Of a stretch of DNA of 40,849 nucleotides, positions 24,661-33,044 are shown one piece after another (within the stretch, counting starts at the first letter, position 1; each line of letters starts with the position of its first letter). Below the pieces are notes generated by a model. It did not search any database and had not been told where the DNA came from. It saw only the letters and a list, made by a program, of their open reading frames with translations. The translations under genes and the position numbers were made by a program. The stretch is from Candidatus Gastranaerophilales bacterium (GTDB lineage Bacteria; Cyanobacteriota; Vampirovibrionia; Gastranaerophilales; Gastranaerophilaceae), in contig CANQDZ010000011.1 of NCBI GenBank assembly GCA_947594025.1, positions 1 through 40,849 of the forward strand. Reading direction: 5' to 3'.

Positions 24661-26010
24661 TTAAAAAGGAAACTTGGAGCCCCTACCGAGCATAGACATT
24701 AGTCCGCTCTTTTTCATGCTGCCAAATTCTTTCATAACTTTTTTCATTTGATTAAATTGATTTATAAATGCGTTGAATTCTTCAAGAGAAACTCCCGCAC
24801 CAAAAGCAATTCTTCTTTTTCTGCTCGCATTAAGAAGGTCGGGATTTTTTCTTTCCTGAGGTGTCATTGATGAAATCATAACTTCAATTTTTTTAAAATG
24901 TTTTTCACCCTCATGTGAAATAATATCAATATCATTATTTTTAAGACCGGGTATCGGAAGCATTTTTAAAATACCGCCAAATGAGCCGAGAGCACTTATT
25001 TGTTTTCGTATTGTTAAAAAGTCATCAAAGCTGAATTCAGCCTTGAGCATTTTTTCTTCAAGTTTTTTTGTTTCTTCCTCGTTAATATTTTTTTGCGCTT
25101 TTTCAACAAGAGAAACAATATCGCCCATTCCAAGAATTCTGTTTGCCATTCTGTCGGGATAAAATTCCTCGAGGGGCTCAATTTTTTCGCCCATACCTAT
25201 GTATTTAACGGGTCTTTTGGTTGTATAAACAACGGATAAAGCACAACCGCCTCTTGTATCACCGTCTAATTTAGTTAAGATAATACCTGTAAGCCCTAAT
25301 TGTTCGTCAAAGTTTTTAGCAACATCTACCGCTTCCTGACCGGTCATAGAATCTATTACAAGCAATTTTTCATTTATTTGATGACTTCTTTCAATAAGCA
25401 TAAGCTCGGACATCATATCGGTATCTATTTGCAATCTGCCCGCAGTATCAATAATTACTACGGTATTATTATTTTGTTTTGCAAAATTTATACCCTCATC
25501 AACTATTTTTAAAACATCCTTGCAGTCATCAATTTTAAAAAAATCAATATTGTTATTTAAGCATAACGTTTCAAGCTGATTAATCGCCGCCGGTCTATAT
25601 ACATCACATGCAAGAATAATAGGGCTTTTACCTTCTTCTTTTAATTTAAGCGCAAGTTTTGCACATGAAGTTGTTTTACCTGAACCTTGAAGACCAAGCA
25701 GCATAATAATACTTGGATTTGTATCAAGCTTTAACGGTTTTTTTTCACTACCAAGCAACTCGCACAATGCATCATTAACGATTTTAACGAGCATTTGAGA
25801 GGGATTAACTTGCTTTAAAACTTCTCTTCCTTCAATTTCATCTTTAATTTTTGAAATGAATGATTTAACAACGATAAGCGAAACATCGGAGGCTAAAAGT
25901 GCACGTCTTATCTCCCTTAGAGCTTCATCCGTATTTTCCTGAGTAAGGGTGGAATTACCGGATGTTTTCTTTATAATTTCCTGCAGTTTTTCGGATAAAT
26001 TTTCGAACAT
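24661..26010 (-). CDS. ffh: Signal recognition particle GTPase Ffh/SRP54
   Basis: Binds signal sequences and SRP RNA and delivers nascent membrane proteins to FtsY. The 449-residue protein has the N domain (about 1-85), then the G domain with GLQGSGKT (106-113), CDVYRPAAINQL, DTAGRLQID (188-196), TKLDGDTRGG (246-255) and KPVKYIG-like KRPVKYIGMGEK. The M domain (about 300-430) carries helices rich in Met (MEKMLK-type, GILKMLPIPGL, MISSMTPQERKNPDLLNASR). The C-terminus is short (MSMLGRGSKFPF). An extended -10 (TGA-TAGAAT, hexamer 26022-26017) sits six bases before the ATG without a Shine-Dalgarno. It follows folC and is the last gene of the cell-wall cluster in this direction. Confidence 0.97.
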   Translation of the reverse strand: MFENLSEKLQEIIKKTSGNSTLTQENTDEALREIRRALLASDVSLIVVKSFISKIKDEIEGREVLKQVNPSQMLVKIVNDALCELLGSEKKPLKLDTNPSIIMLLGLQGSGKTTSCAKLALKLKEEGKSPIILACDVYRPAAINQLETLCLNNNIDFFKIDDCKDVLKIVDEGINFAKQNNNTVVIIDTAGRLQIDTDMMSELMLIERSHQINEKLLVIDSMTGQEAVDVAKNFDEQLGLTGIILTKLDGDTRGGCALSVVYTTKRPVKYIGMGEKIEPLEEFYPDRMANRILGMGDIVSLVEKAQKNINEEETKKLEEKMLKAEFSFDDFLTIRKQISALGSFGGILKMLPIPGLKNNDIDIISHEGEKHFKKIEVMISSMTPQERKNPDLLNASRKRRIAFGAGVSLEEFNAFINQFNQMKKVMKEFGSMKKSGLMSMLGRGSKFPF

Positions 26011-26016
26011 ATCTAT

Positions 26017-26025
26017 ATTCTATCA
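26017..26025 (-). promoter_or_regulatory. Leaderless-type extended -10 for ffh
   Basis: On the minus strand TGA-TAGAAT with six bases (ATAGAT) before the ATG at 26010. It lies in the 22-bp gap after folC, so ffh can be transcribed apart from the mur operon. Confidence 0.6.
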
Positions 26026-26032
26026 CAAATAA

Positions 26033-27169
26033 TTAAGAGCCTTTAAACATCTCTCCGAGCATATACAATGAACCGCAAAATATCCTTAATTTGTTTTTAT
26101 CAAGCAAACTCTCATCATATTTTTTTGCCTTATTTTTGTATTCTAAGGGAAGCTCGTTAAATTTTAAAGAATCTTTATGCTTAAATTCGTTAAATAATAG
26201 CTCGTCATCAGATTTTAACAGAATATCAAGCATTTCATTATAGTTTTTATTTCTGAGACAGCCAAAAATAAATTGCTTCTTGACGTCTTTAAAGTTTTCA
26301 TCAAGATATTTGCGCAATTCCTTAACACCTGCAGGATTATGGCAACCGTCTATTATTGTCATTTTTTCTCGGTTAAATTCAATCCTGAAACGCCATTTTA
26401 TATTCGAAAGAGCATTTTTTGTCTTATCTTTATCCAATTTGAAAGGCAAAAATTCTAATGCTTTCATGGCAAGTGCGAGATTTCTTTTCTGGTGGGAACC
26501 GACAAGAGAAAACCCTAAAGGCAAATCAATATCATCCGTTATATAAATATTTTGAGCTATGTCCTTAAAAACATCTAAACCTTTGTTATTTTTACCGACA
26601 ACTAAGGGGCATTTCCCTTTTATAATGCCTGCTTTTTCAAATGAAATTTTTTCAATCGTATCTCCGAGTCTTTCCGTATGCTCCATATCTATATCTGTAA
26701 TTATTGTTACAAGCGGATTTTTTATAACATTTGTTGCGTCAAATCTCCCGCCAAGCCCCGTTTCAAGAATAGCGACATCAACTTTTTCTTTTTCAAAATA
26801 ATAAAACGCCGCAGCGGTTAAAATTTCAAATTCCGTTAAATTAATATTATTTTTCTTTGCGATTTCTTCAATAAAAATAACAATTTCATCTAAATCAGAG
26901 GTTTTTATTTCTTCGTTATTTATTTTAATTCTCTCATTGTATCTGAACAAATGAGGACTCGTATAAAGACCTGTTTTTAGCTCATTTTCAACTAAAATTT
27001 GATTTAAAACGGCACAGGTAGAACCCTTTCCGTTGGTTCCGGCAACGTGGATAAATTTAATTTTATCCTGAGGATTATTTATAAGCGCGAGGATGCCTTT
27101 TATCCTGTCTAAACCAAGTTTTATATGGAATTTATCAGCAGAGGTTATAATGTCTTCAAATTGACTCAT
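26033..27169 (-). CDS. folC: Folylpolyglutamate synthase / dihydrofolate synthase
   Basis: Adds glutamates to folates and, in bifunctional forms, makes dihydrofolate from dihydropteroate. The 378-residue protein, shorter than the usual 420-430, has the Mur-ligase-type P-loop HVAGTNGKGSTCAVLNQIL (residues 41-59), the TSPHL loop, VAILETGLGGRFDATNVI, ITDIDMEHTERLGDT, and the C-terminal IIDGCHNPAGVKEL. The truncation relative to the family is in the C-terminal domain, which is compact but retains its core. It overlaps murG by four bases (ATGA-type), so it is part of the mur operon. Dual versus single activity cannot be told. Confidence 0.93.
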   Translation of the reverse strand: MSQFEDIITSADKFHIKLGLDRIKGILALINNPQDKIKFIHVAGTNGKGSTCAVLNQILVENELKTGLYTSPHLFRYNERIKINNEEIKTSDLDEIVIFIEEIAKKNNINLTEFEILTAAAFYYFEKEKVDVAILETGLGGRFDATNVIKNPLVTIITDIDMEHTERLGDTIEKISFEKAGIIKGKCPLVVGKNNKGLDVFKDIAQNIYITDDIDLPLGFSLVGSHQKRNLALAMKALEFLPFKLDKDKTKNALSNIKWRFRIEFNREKMTIIDGCHNPAGVKELRKYLDENFKDVKKQFIFGCLRNKNYNEMLDILLKSDDELLFNEFKHKDSLKFNELPLEYKNKAKKYDESLLDKNKLRIFCGSLYMLGEMFKGS

Positions 27170-28257
27170 TTAACAAGCTCCAAAAGCTGTTTTTTAATTT
27201 CATTTACTGCATCTAATTTTGCATTATCGGATGCGGCTTTTTTCATGGAATTAAGTTTATCTTTATCATTTATTAAAGAGTTTACTGTTTCAATCAGTTT
27301 ATCCCCCGTACAATCGCTGTCTTCAAGATAAATTGAAGCACCTAATTTCTCCTGATATTTTGCATTCAGCCTTTGATGGTCTTTTGCGGCGTACGGGTAC
27401 GGCACCAAAATTGAAGGCGAATTAGACGCGCATATTTCGGATATTGATAAAGAGCCCGCCCTTGATACAACAATATCACTTGCTATTAAAGGAATTGTCA
27501 TATCGTCAAAATAAGGTTGAATAATTGCATTATCCGGAATATTTCCTATTTTTTTGATACATTCATCGTAATTCTTTTTACCTGTTTGAAGAATTATTTT
27601 AAGATTACTTTTATCTTTAAACTCTTTTATAAGCTCAATTGATGCATTATTTATGGATTTTGCACCTTGAGAACCGCCCATGATAAGAATTAATGTAAGC
27701 TCTTTATCAATTCCAAGCTTTGTTTTTGCCTCCTCTTGCGTAAGGTTTTTAAAGTTTTCACGAATAGGGTTGCCGTTAAGTAAAATATTTTTGTTTTTAA
27801 AATGTTTTTCGGCGTCTTTAAACGCTATTGAGATTTTTTTTGCATTATTTGAAAATTTTCTTGAGACAATACCCGGAAAAACATCGCAATCATGAAGCAT
27901 ATAAGGCACATTTAAAAGATTGGCGCAAATAAGGGTCGGCGCACTAACATACCCTCCCGTTGCAAAAACAACGTCAGGTTTATATTTAATAAAATATTTT
28001 AAAGCCTGAATGCTTGCAAAAATTGTTTGAAAAAACAAAAATAAGAGTTTTAAATTTATTTTTCTCGGCATTGGTTCAATATTCGTTGATAAAAAGTTAA
28101 ATCCTTCTTTTTTGCAAATTTCATATTCAAGTTTATTTTTGTTACCTATATAAAAAAGGTTGTAACCTTCGTCTTTTAAGGCATTATATATGGCAACTGC
28201 GGGATAGATATGTCCTCCCGTTCCTCCCCCTGTAATAAATATTGTTTTAGTATTCAT
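27166..28257 (-). CDS. murG: MurG, UDP-GlcNAc:undecaprenyl-PP-MurNAc-pentapeptide transferase
   Basis: A membrane-associated GT-B glycosyltransferase that makes lipid II from lipid I on the inner face of the membrane. The 363 residues show the N-terminal loop ITGGGTGGHIYPAVAI (residues 8-23), FATGGYVSAPTLI, and HDCDVFPG; Asp replaces the more common Glu in this H-E-x-N-type position. LILIMGGSQGAKSIN and the donor-site DIVVSRAGSLSISEI follow. The start overlaps the ftsW end by 11 bp. The C-terminal PYPYAAKDHQRLNA matches the family. Confidence 0.96.
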   Translation of the reverse strand: MNTKTIFITGGGTGGHIYPAVAIYNALKDEGYNLFYIGNKNKLEYEICKKEGFNFLSTNIEPMPRKINLKLLFLFFQTIFASIQALKYFIKYKPDVVFATGGYVSAPTLICANLLNVPYMLHDCDVFPGIVSRKFSNNAKKISIAFKDAEKHFKNKNILLNGNPIRENFKNLTQEEAKTKLGIDKELTLILIMGGSQGAKSINNASIELIKEFKDKSNLKIILQTGKKNYDECIKKIGNIPDNAIIQPYFDDMTIPLIASDIVVSRAGSLSISEICASNSPSILVPYPYAAKDHQRLNAKYQEKLGASIYLEDSDCTGDKLIETVNSLINDKDKLNSMKKAASDNAKLDAVNEIKKQLLELVK

Positions 28258-29395
28258 TTACCCCTCCTGCGGGTGAAATTCTTTGAACTTTTTTTCTTGA
28301 AATGTTTAATAAAATACCAAGCATAAACATTGTAATAATAAGAGAACTTGAACCAAAACTTACAAAGGGCATCGGAATACCTGTTGCAGGCAAGAAAGAG
28401 CTTGCAACGGCCATATTAATAAGAGCCTGAAACCCGATTGAGAATGTTATGCCAAATGCAAGTAATTTTCCAAAAGCATCAGGACATCTTGAGGCAGCCA
28501 TAAAGCCTCTCCTTATAAATATCAGGAATAAAACTATTAAAAAAAGACATCCGACAAAGCCAAATTCTTCAGCAATTACAGAGAATATAAAGTCGGTATG
28601 CCCCTCGGGCAGCCAAGAAAGTTTTTGCTTTGAGTTCCCGTAACCGACACCCGTGAGCCCTCCTTCCGCAAAAGCAATTAAAGATTGAATTATATTATAT
28701 CCTGCACCTCTCGGGTCAACATCAGGATTTAACCAAATATAAAGGCGCATTTTTTGATATCCGTGAAGCAGATAAATTGATGCTAAAGGAATTGCAACGC
28801 AAACACCGCTTAAAATATATTTTATTGAACCCCCCGCACAAAAATAAATACTTAAAGTCGTAGACAATAATAATATAACCATAGACAGGTTGGGCTGTTT
28901 AAATATAAGAAATGTTGATGCTAAAAAAACAGCGTAATAAATATATTTTTCAGGTTTGAATATTTTAGCATCCTTTGAAAATACAATCGCAAAACATAGA
29001 ACAACGGCAAGTTTTGCAAACTCTGAGGGCTGAAATCTGATACCTCCGATTGAAAGCCACCTTTGAGCTCCGTTTGCAGAAATACCCAAAGGACTTGCGG
29101 TTAAAGCTAAAAGCACAAGAACAAAAACGGAATAAGGAAGCGCAAAAGACCTTAATTTTTTGTAGTCCATTTTAAAAGTTGCAAACCAGCAGCATATCGT
29201 TCCTATCACAAGTCCCGCAAGTTGTTTTAAAAGATAATAAGTGGGATTAAAACCTTCTCTGATTGCTCGTGCGGAACCTGCAGAAAATACAGACATAATA
29301 CCGATTACAATAATAAAAATTGAAACAATAATAAGTGTTTTATCGGGCGGAGTTATTATAACATTATTTTCAGCGTTAGTTCTTTTTAAGGACAT
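28247..29395 (-). CDS. ftsW: Cell-division SEDS protein FtsW (lipid II polymerase)
   Basis: A polytopic membrane protein of the SEDS family that polymerises septal glycan from lipid II with a partner class B PBP. The 382 residues have about ten hydrophobic segments and family motifs FQPSEFAKLAVVLCFA, GYNIIQSLIAFAEGGLTGVG, LPEGHTDFIFSVIAEEFG and MPFVSFGSSSL. I placed the start at the ATG at 29395, because the first membrane helix comes after a short cytoplasmic tail. It lies 20 bp inside the 3' end of murD, with an AGGAGAGG sequence about a dozen bases upstream; an ATG at 29425 is an alternative. RodA is close in sequence, but the position among mur genes supports FtsW. Confidence 0.93.
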   Translation of the reverse strand: MSLKRTNAENNVIITPPDKTLIIVSIFIIVIGIMSVFSAGSARAIREGFNPTYYLLKQLAGLVIGTICCWFATFKMDYKKLRSFALPYSVFVLVLLALTASPLGISANGAQRWLSIGGIRFQPSEFAKLAVVLCFAIVFSKDAKIFKPEKYIYYAVFLASTFLIFKQPNLSMVILLLSTTLSIYFCAGGSIKYILSGVCVAIPLASIYLLHGYQKMRLYIWLNPDVDPRGAGYNIIQSLIAFAEGGLTGVGYGNSKQKLSWLPEGHTDFIFSVIAEEFGFVGCLFLIVLFLIFIRRGFMAASRCPDAFGKLLAFGITFSIGFQALINMAVASSFLPATGIPMPFVSFGSSSLIITMFMLGILLNISRKKVQRISPAGGVNEY

Positions 29396-30701
29396 AATCT
29401 TTAAAGACCTCTCCTCTGTGTTCATAGCTTTTAAACATGTCAAAGCTTGCACAAGCAGGTGATAATAATACTACATCATTATTGGTATTTTGGGCAACAT
29501 CAATAGCTTCTTCAAGAGTTTTTGCTCTTTTAATATTATTGTAATTAAAAGATAAAAGCGCTTCTTCAAATCTGTCTGCAGCTTCCCCTATTAGGATGAC
29601 ATCCTTAATGTATTTTTTAATACATAAGCAAAAATCATCCAGAGAGGTATTTTTATCACGTCCGCCCGCAATAAGAGCAACTTTTTTATTTGGAAATGCG
29701 GATAGCGCAACAATTGAAGCCTCAGGATTTGTTGCTTTTGAATCGTTATAGAAAGATGTTTTACCTATGGTTTTTACAAATTCACATCGATGCTCGGGCG
29801 CCTTAAATGACATAATCCTCTTTTTAATATCTGCATTTGAAACATTTAAAATCTTTGCAAAGCCTAGGGCGCACATAACATTTTGAACATTATGCTCTCC
29901 GCATAAAGGAATATCTTCAACATTAATGATTTCTTCACCTTTAAAACAAACAAAATTATTTTTAAGGCATATATCGGCGTCTTTTTTTGTTGAAAAATAA
30001 AGCACATTACAATCAAGCTCGCCGCCTAATTTTTCCAATCTTTTATCGTCAAGATTTAAAATTGCGGTGCATTCTTTATCCATATTCTTAAATATTTTAG
30101 CTTTTGCGTTAAAATAATTATCGATATTTCCGTGGAAACCTATGTGGTCAGGGGTTAAATTGGTAAACGCCGCCATATGAGGAGTCAGTTCGTCAGAATA
30201 TTCAAGCTGGTATGAGCTTGCTTCGCATACAAAATAATCAAGATTTAAATCTAAATAATCAAAAGGTGAAACTCCGATGTTTCCGCAAGTTTTTGTTTTA
30301 TATTTTGCTTCAAGTATGTGATTTGCAAGCATTGTCGTTGTTGTTTTTCCGTTTGTGCCTGTAATTACAAGCATTTTATCGGGGTTAAATCTAAAACAAA
30401 ATTCGATATCACTCATATAATCAATTTTAAGAGAACGCAATTTACTTAAAATCGGAGCGGTCGGAGGAATAGACGGACTTAATATTGCAAGATACGCTCC
30501 GTTTATAAACTCATCGCTGTGTCCTCTAAACTCAACTTTAACACCAAGTTTCTCAATTTCAGAGATATCTCTGTCTTTTTTTTCCGAAAGTTCCGTTATA
30601 TAAACCTTTGCTCCATGTTTGCTAAAAAATTTAGCTGCGGCTATTCCCGTTAAAGAATAACCTACGATTAAAATCTTTTTATTTTTAAACTCCTTATACA
30701 A
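29376..30701 (-). CDS. murD: UDP-MurNAc-L-Ala:D-Glu ligase MurD
   Basis: A cytoplasmic ATP-dependent ligase adding D-glutamate in peptidoglycan precursor synthesis. The 441 residues contain the N-terminal Rossmann domain (ILIVGYSLTGIAAAKFFS), the ATP loop VITGTNGKTTTTMLANHIL (residues 113-131), LTPDHIGFHGNIDNYFNAKA, KAPEHRCEFV, YNDSKATNPEASIVAL and ALIAGGRDKNTSLDDF. The start is two bases after the mraY stop, and the 3' end overlaps ftsW. All Mur ligase landmarks are intact. Confidence 0.96.
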   Translation of the reverse strand: MYKEFKNKKILIVGYSLTGIAAAKFFSKHGAKVYITELSEKKDRDISEIEKLGVKVEFRGHSDEFINGAYLAILSPSIPPTAPILSKLRSLKIDYMSDIEFCFRFNPDKMLVITGTNGKTTTTMLANHILEAKYKTKTCGNIGVSPFDYLDLNLDYFVCEASSYQLEYSDELTPHMAAFTNLTPDHIGFHGNIDNYFNAKAKIFKNMDKECTAILNLDDKRLEKLGGELDCNVLYFSTKKDADICLKNNFVCFKGEEIINVEDIPLCGEHNVQNVMCALGFAKILNVSNADIKKRIMSFKAPEHRCEFVKTIGKTSFYNDSKATNPEASIVALSAFPNKKVALIAGGRDKNTSLDDFCLCIKKYIKDVILIGEAADRFEEALLSFNYNNIKRAKTLEEAIDVAQNTNNDVVLLSPACASFDMFKSYEHRGEVFKDYVLKKN

Positions 30702-30703
30702 AA

Positions 30704-31678
30704 TTATGCTCCAAAATGTTTAAATAAGTAATAACCAAATACTGCAAGAGCGCCCGTAATTGCATTTATAGCTACAAATGTAGCTACAATTTTAATTTCA
30801 CTCCAGCCGAGAAGCTCAAAATGATGATGAATGGGTGTCATTTTAAAAACTCTTTTTCCGAATAACTTAAAGCTCGTTACTTGAATCATAACCGATACGG
30901 TTTCGCAAATAAAAATTGCACCTATTGGTATAAGCCACAATTCAAATTTGCCCATAATTGCAATGACTGCAAGCAATCCGCCGAGTGCCAGACTTCCGGT
31001 ATCCCCCATAAATATCCTTGCGGGTTTTTTATTGTAATATAAAAAACCCAAACAAGAGGCGGCAGCGGCACCCGCAATAATCGCTATATCAATTTGCTGG
31101 TTTATTAAGCAAATGGCAACGCATGCAAAAAATGCAAAGACGGAACAAGATGCGGCAAGCCCGTCAAGTCCGTCCGTTAAATTAACCGCATTTGAAGAAC
31201 CGACTATCATAAAACCTGCAAATATCGGATAAAACCAGCCTAAATCCATGCTGAAATTCAAAAAAGAAATTTCTGTTTGAGATGAAAATATCAAATAAAA
31301 TGCGGGAAGCATTGAAACGGCAATCTGCAAAAGAAGCTTGCCTTTTGCGCTTAATCCTTCATTTTTATGACCTTTAATCTTCATAAAGTCATCCTGAAAG
31401 CCCGTAAAACCGTAAAAACATAGTGTCATTAAAATAATAAATGCCCTTGTTGTTGCTTCTTGAGCCATAAATAAAGTTATAAGAGAGGCAACAACAATTG
31501 ATATAATCATAAAAACACCGCCCGTTGTGGGTGTTTTCGCCTTTCCTGCGTGCATAGACGAAACTTCTTCTCTTATATATTGTCCGTACATTTTCTTTTT
31601 CATTAAGGCAATGTACGGGATACCAAATAAAAGCGTCAATACCAGTGTTATTAAAATGCCGACGGATGTCATTATCAT
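30704..31678 (-). CDS. mraY: Phospho-MurNAc-pentapeptide transferase MraY
   Basis: An integral membrane enzyme that joins the MurNAc-pentapeptide phosphate to undecaprenyl phosphate to give lipid I. The 324 residues have about ten hydrophobic helices and signature elements: TPTTGGVFMI, the aspartate region FQDDFMKIKGHKNEGLSAK, NAVNLTDGLDGLA, FMGDTGSLALGG and PIHHHFELLGWSE. The start overlaps the murF stop (ATGA), so the two are translationally coupled. Confidence 0.97.
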   Translation of the reverse strand: MIMTSVGILITLVLTLLFGIPYIALMKKKMYGQYIREEVSSMHAGKAKTPTTGGVFMIISIVVASLITLFMAQEATTRAFIILMTLCFYGFTGFQDDFMKIKGHKNEGLSAKGKLLLQIAVSMLPAFYLIFSSQTEISFLNFSMDLGWFYPIFAGFMIVGSSNAVNLTDGLDGLAASCSVFAFFACVAICLINQQIDIAIIAGAAAASCLGFLYYNKKPARIFMGDTGSLALGGLLAVIAIMGKFELWLIPIGAIFICETVSVMIQVTSFKLFGKRVFKMTPIHHHFELLGWSEIKIVATFVAINAITGALAVFGYYLFKHFGA

Positions 31679-33000
31679 AATTTTTCACCAACCATTTCAA
31701 TTATTTCTTCAAATTTCATAGACCTTGAAGCCTTGAATAAAAGCACATCTCCTTTTTTTAAAATACCTTTTAAATATTTTGCGCAATCAGCATTATTAGA
31801 AAAATGCACGGAGTTTTCACCGTTATTTTTACTGATATATTTTGCAAGTTTTCCTACGGTTACAAGCTTTACGTTTCCGTATTTTTTAATAAACTCACCT
31901 ATTTCTATATGATATTTTATTTCATTATGTCCCAGCTCAAGCATATCGCCCAATACTAATATATTGTTTGATTTATCGTAAACGGATAAAAATGTTTTTA
32001 AAACAGCCTTCATGGATTCCGGATTTGCATTATAACTGTCATTTATGTATGTAACGCCGTTATGCTCGGTTATCTCCCACCTTTTTTCTATAGGTTTAAA
32101 AGCCAAAAGACCTTTTTTTATGTTTTCATAGCTTATTCCGAGGTCATTTGCAAGCTCAATTGCAAATAAAGCATTTTCGATGTTATGTTCACCCTCAACC
32201 GTGATTTGATATTCAAGTCCTTTATATATAAAAGTTGTCAGATTTTTTTCAATTTTAAAACTGTCAACATCTTTAACGGATAAATATTTAATTTTTCCTT
32301 CAAAATTGATATTTTTTCTTATCAGTTTGCTGTCATGTGCATATAAAATGTCGTTTTTATTTAAATAACTTGCAATTTCACACTTTGCAACCGCAATATT
32401 ATTTAAACTGCCTAGTTTTTCAACATGGGCGGAGCCGACATTTGTTATAATCGCGTAATTTTGAAGACAGTATTCTGATAAAATTTGAATTTCGCCTAAA
32501 TTTCTCATACCCATTTCAATAACTTCCACTTCGGTATCTAAAGGCATATTAAACATTGTTTCACAAAGTCCTATTTCGTTATTGTGGTTAAGTATTGATT
32601 TATGAACTTTAAATTCAGTTGCAAGAGTGGAAGCCAGCATCTCCTTGACGGTCGTTTTTCCGCAAGAACCCGTAACCGCAATAACTTTTGGATTTATTTT
32701 TTTTCTTATATATCTTGCAAGTTGGAGATAGGTAATTAAAGAATTTTTTGTATAGAGAATAATTTTTGCATTTTTATTTATTTTTCTTTTATCCTGAGTA
32801 AAATAACCGACAGCACCTAATTCTATTGCCTTATCTATAAAATTATGCCCGTCGAAATTTTCTCCCCTTAGAGGCAAATACAAATTTCCTTTTTGTATTT
32901 TTCTTGTATCCGTAGAAATTTCAAATAAACCATCCTCAAGATTATTTGTTATTATTTCAACATCCGAATTCTTAACTATTTCATCTATACTAAATTTCAT
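31675..33000 (-). CDS. murF: UDP-MurNAc-tripeptide:D-Ala-D-Ala ligase MurF
   Basis: Completes the pentapeptide precursor by adding D-Ala-D-Ala. I trimmed the start to the ATG at 33000, giving 441 residues. The N-terminal uridine-binding domain includes ISTDTRKIQKGNLYLPLRG. The central P-loop is VTGSCGKTTVKEML (residues 109-122), followed by LNHNNEIGLCETM, VEVIEMGMRNLGEI, ITNVGSAHVEKLGS and INDSYNANPESMKAVL. It is the first gene of the mur-ftsW-folC operon here. Its -10 TACAAT lies exactly six bases before this ATG with no Shine-Dalgarno, supporting both the start choice and a leaderless mRNA. Confidence 0.95.
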   Translation of the reverse strand: MKFSIDEIVKNSDVEIITNNLEDGLFEISTDTRKIQKGNLYLPLRGENFDGHNFIDKAIELGAVGYFTQDKRKINKNAKIILYTKNSLITYLQLARYIRKKINPKVIAVTGSCGKTTVKEMLASTLATEFKVHKSILNHNNEIGLCETMFNMPLDTEVEVIEMGMRNLGEIQILSEYCLQNYAIITNVGSAHVEKLGSLNNIAVAKCEIASYLNKNDILYAHDSKLIRKNINFEGKIKYLSVKDVDSFKIEKNLTTFIYKGLEYQITVEGEHNIENALFAIELANDLGISYENIKKGLLAFKPIEKRWEITEHNGVTYINDSYNANPESMKAVLKTFLSVYDKSNNILVLGDMLELGHNEIKYHIEIGEFIKKYGNVKLVTVGKLAKYISKNNGENSVHFSNNADCAKYLKGILKKGDVLLFKASRSMKFEEIIEMVGEKL

Positions 33001-33044
33001 ACAATTATTGTAAAACAAATACCGCATGCTGTACAATAAATTTT
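33001..33044. promoter_or_regulatory. Symmetric overlapping divergent promoters murF / DUF4127
   Basis: This 44-bp spacer holds both promoters. Rightward: -35 TTGTAA (33008-33013), 18-base spacer, -10 TACAAT (33032-33037), then seven bases to the ATG at 33045. Leftward: -35 TTGTAC (33036-33031), 18-base spacer, -10 TACAAT (33012-33007), then six bases to the ATG at 33000. Each -35 overlaps the other's -10. Neither gene has a Shine-Dalgarno. Confidence 0.7.
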
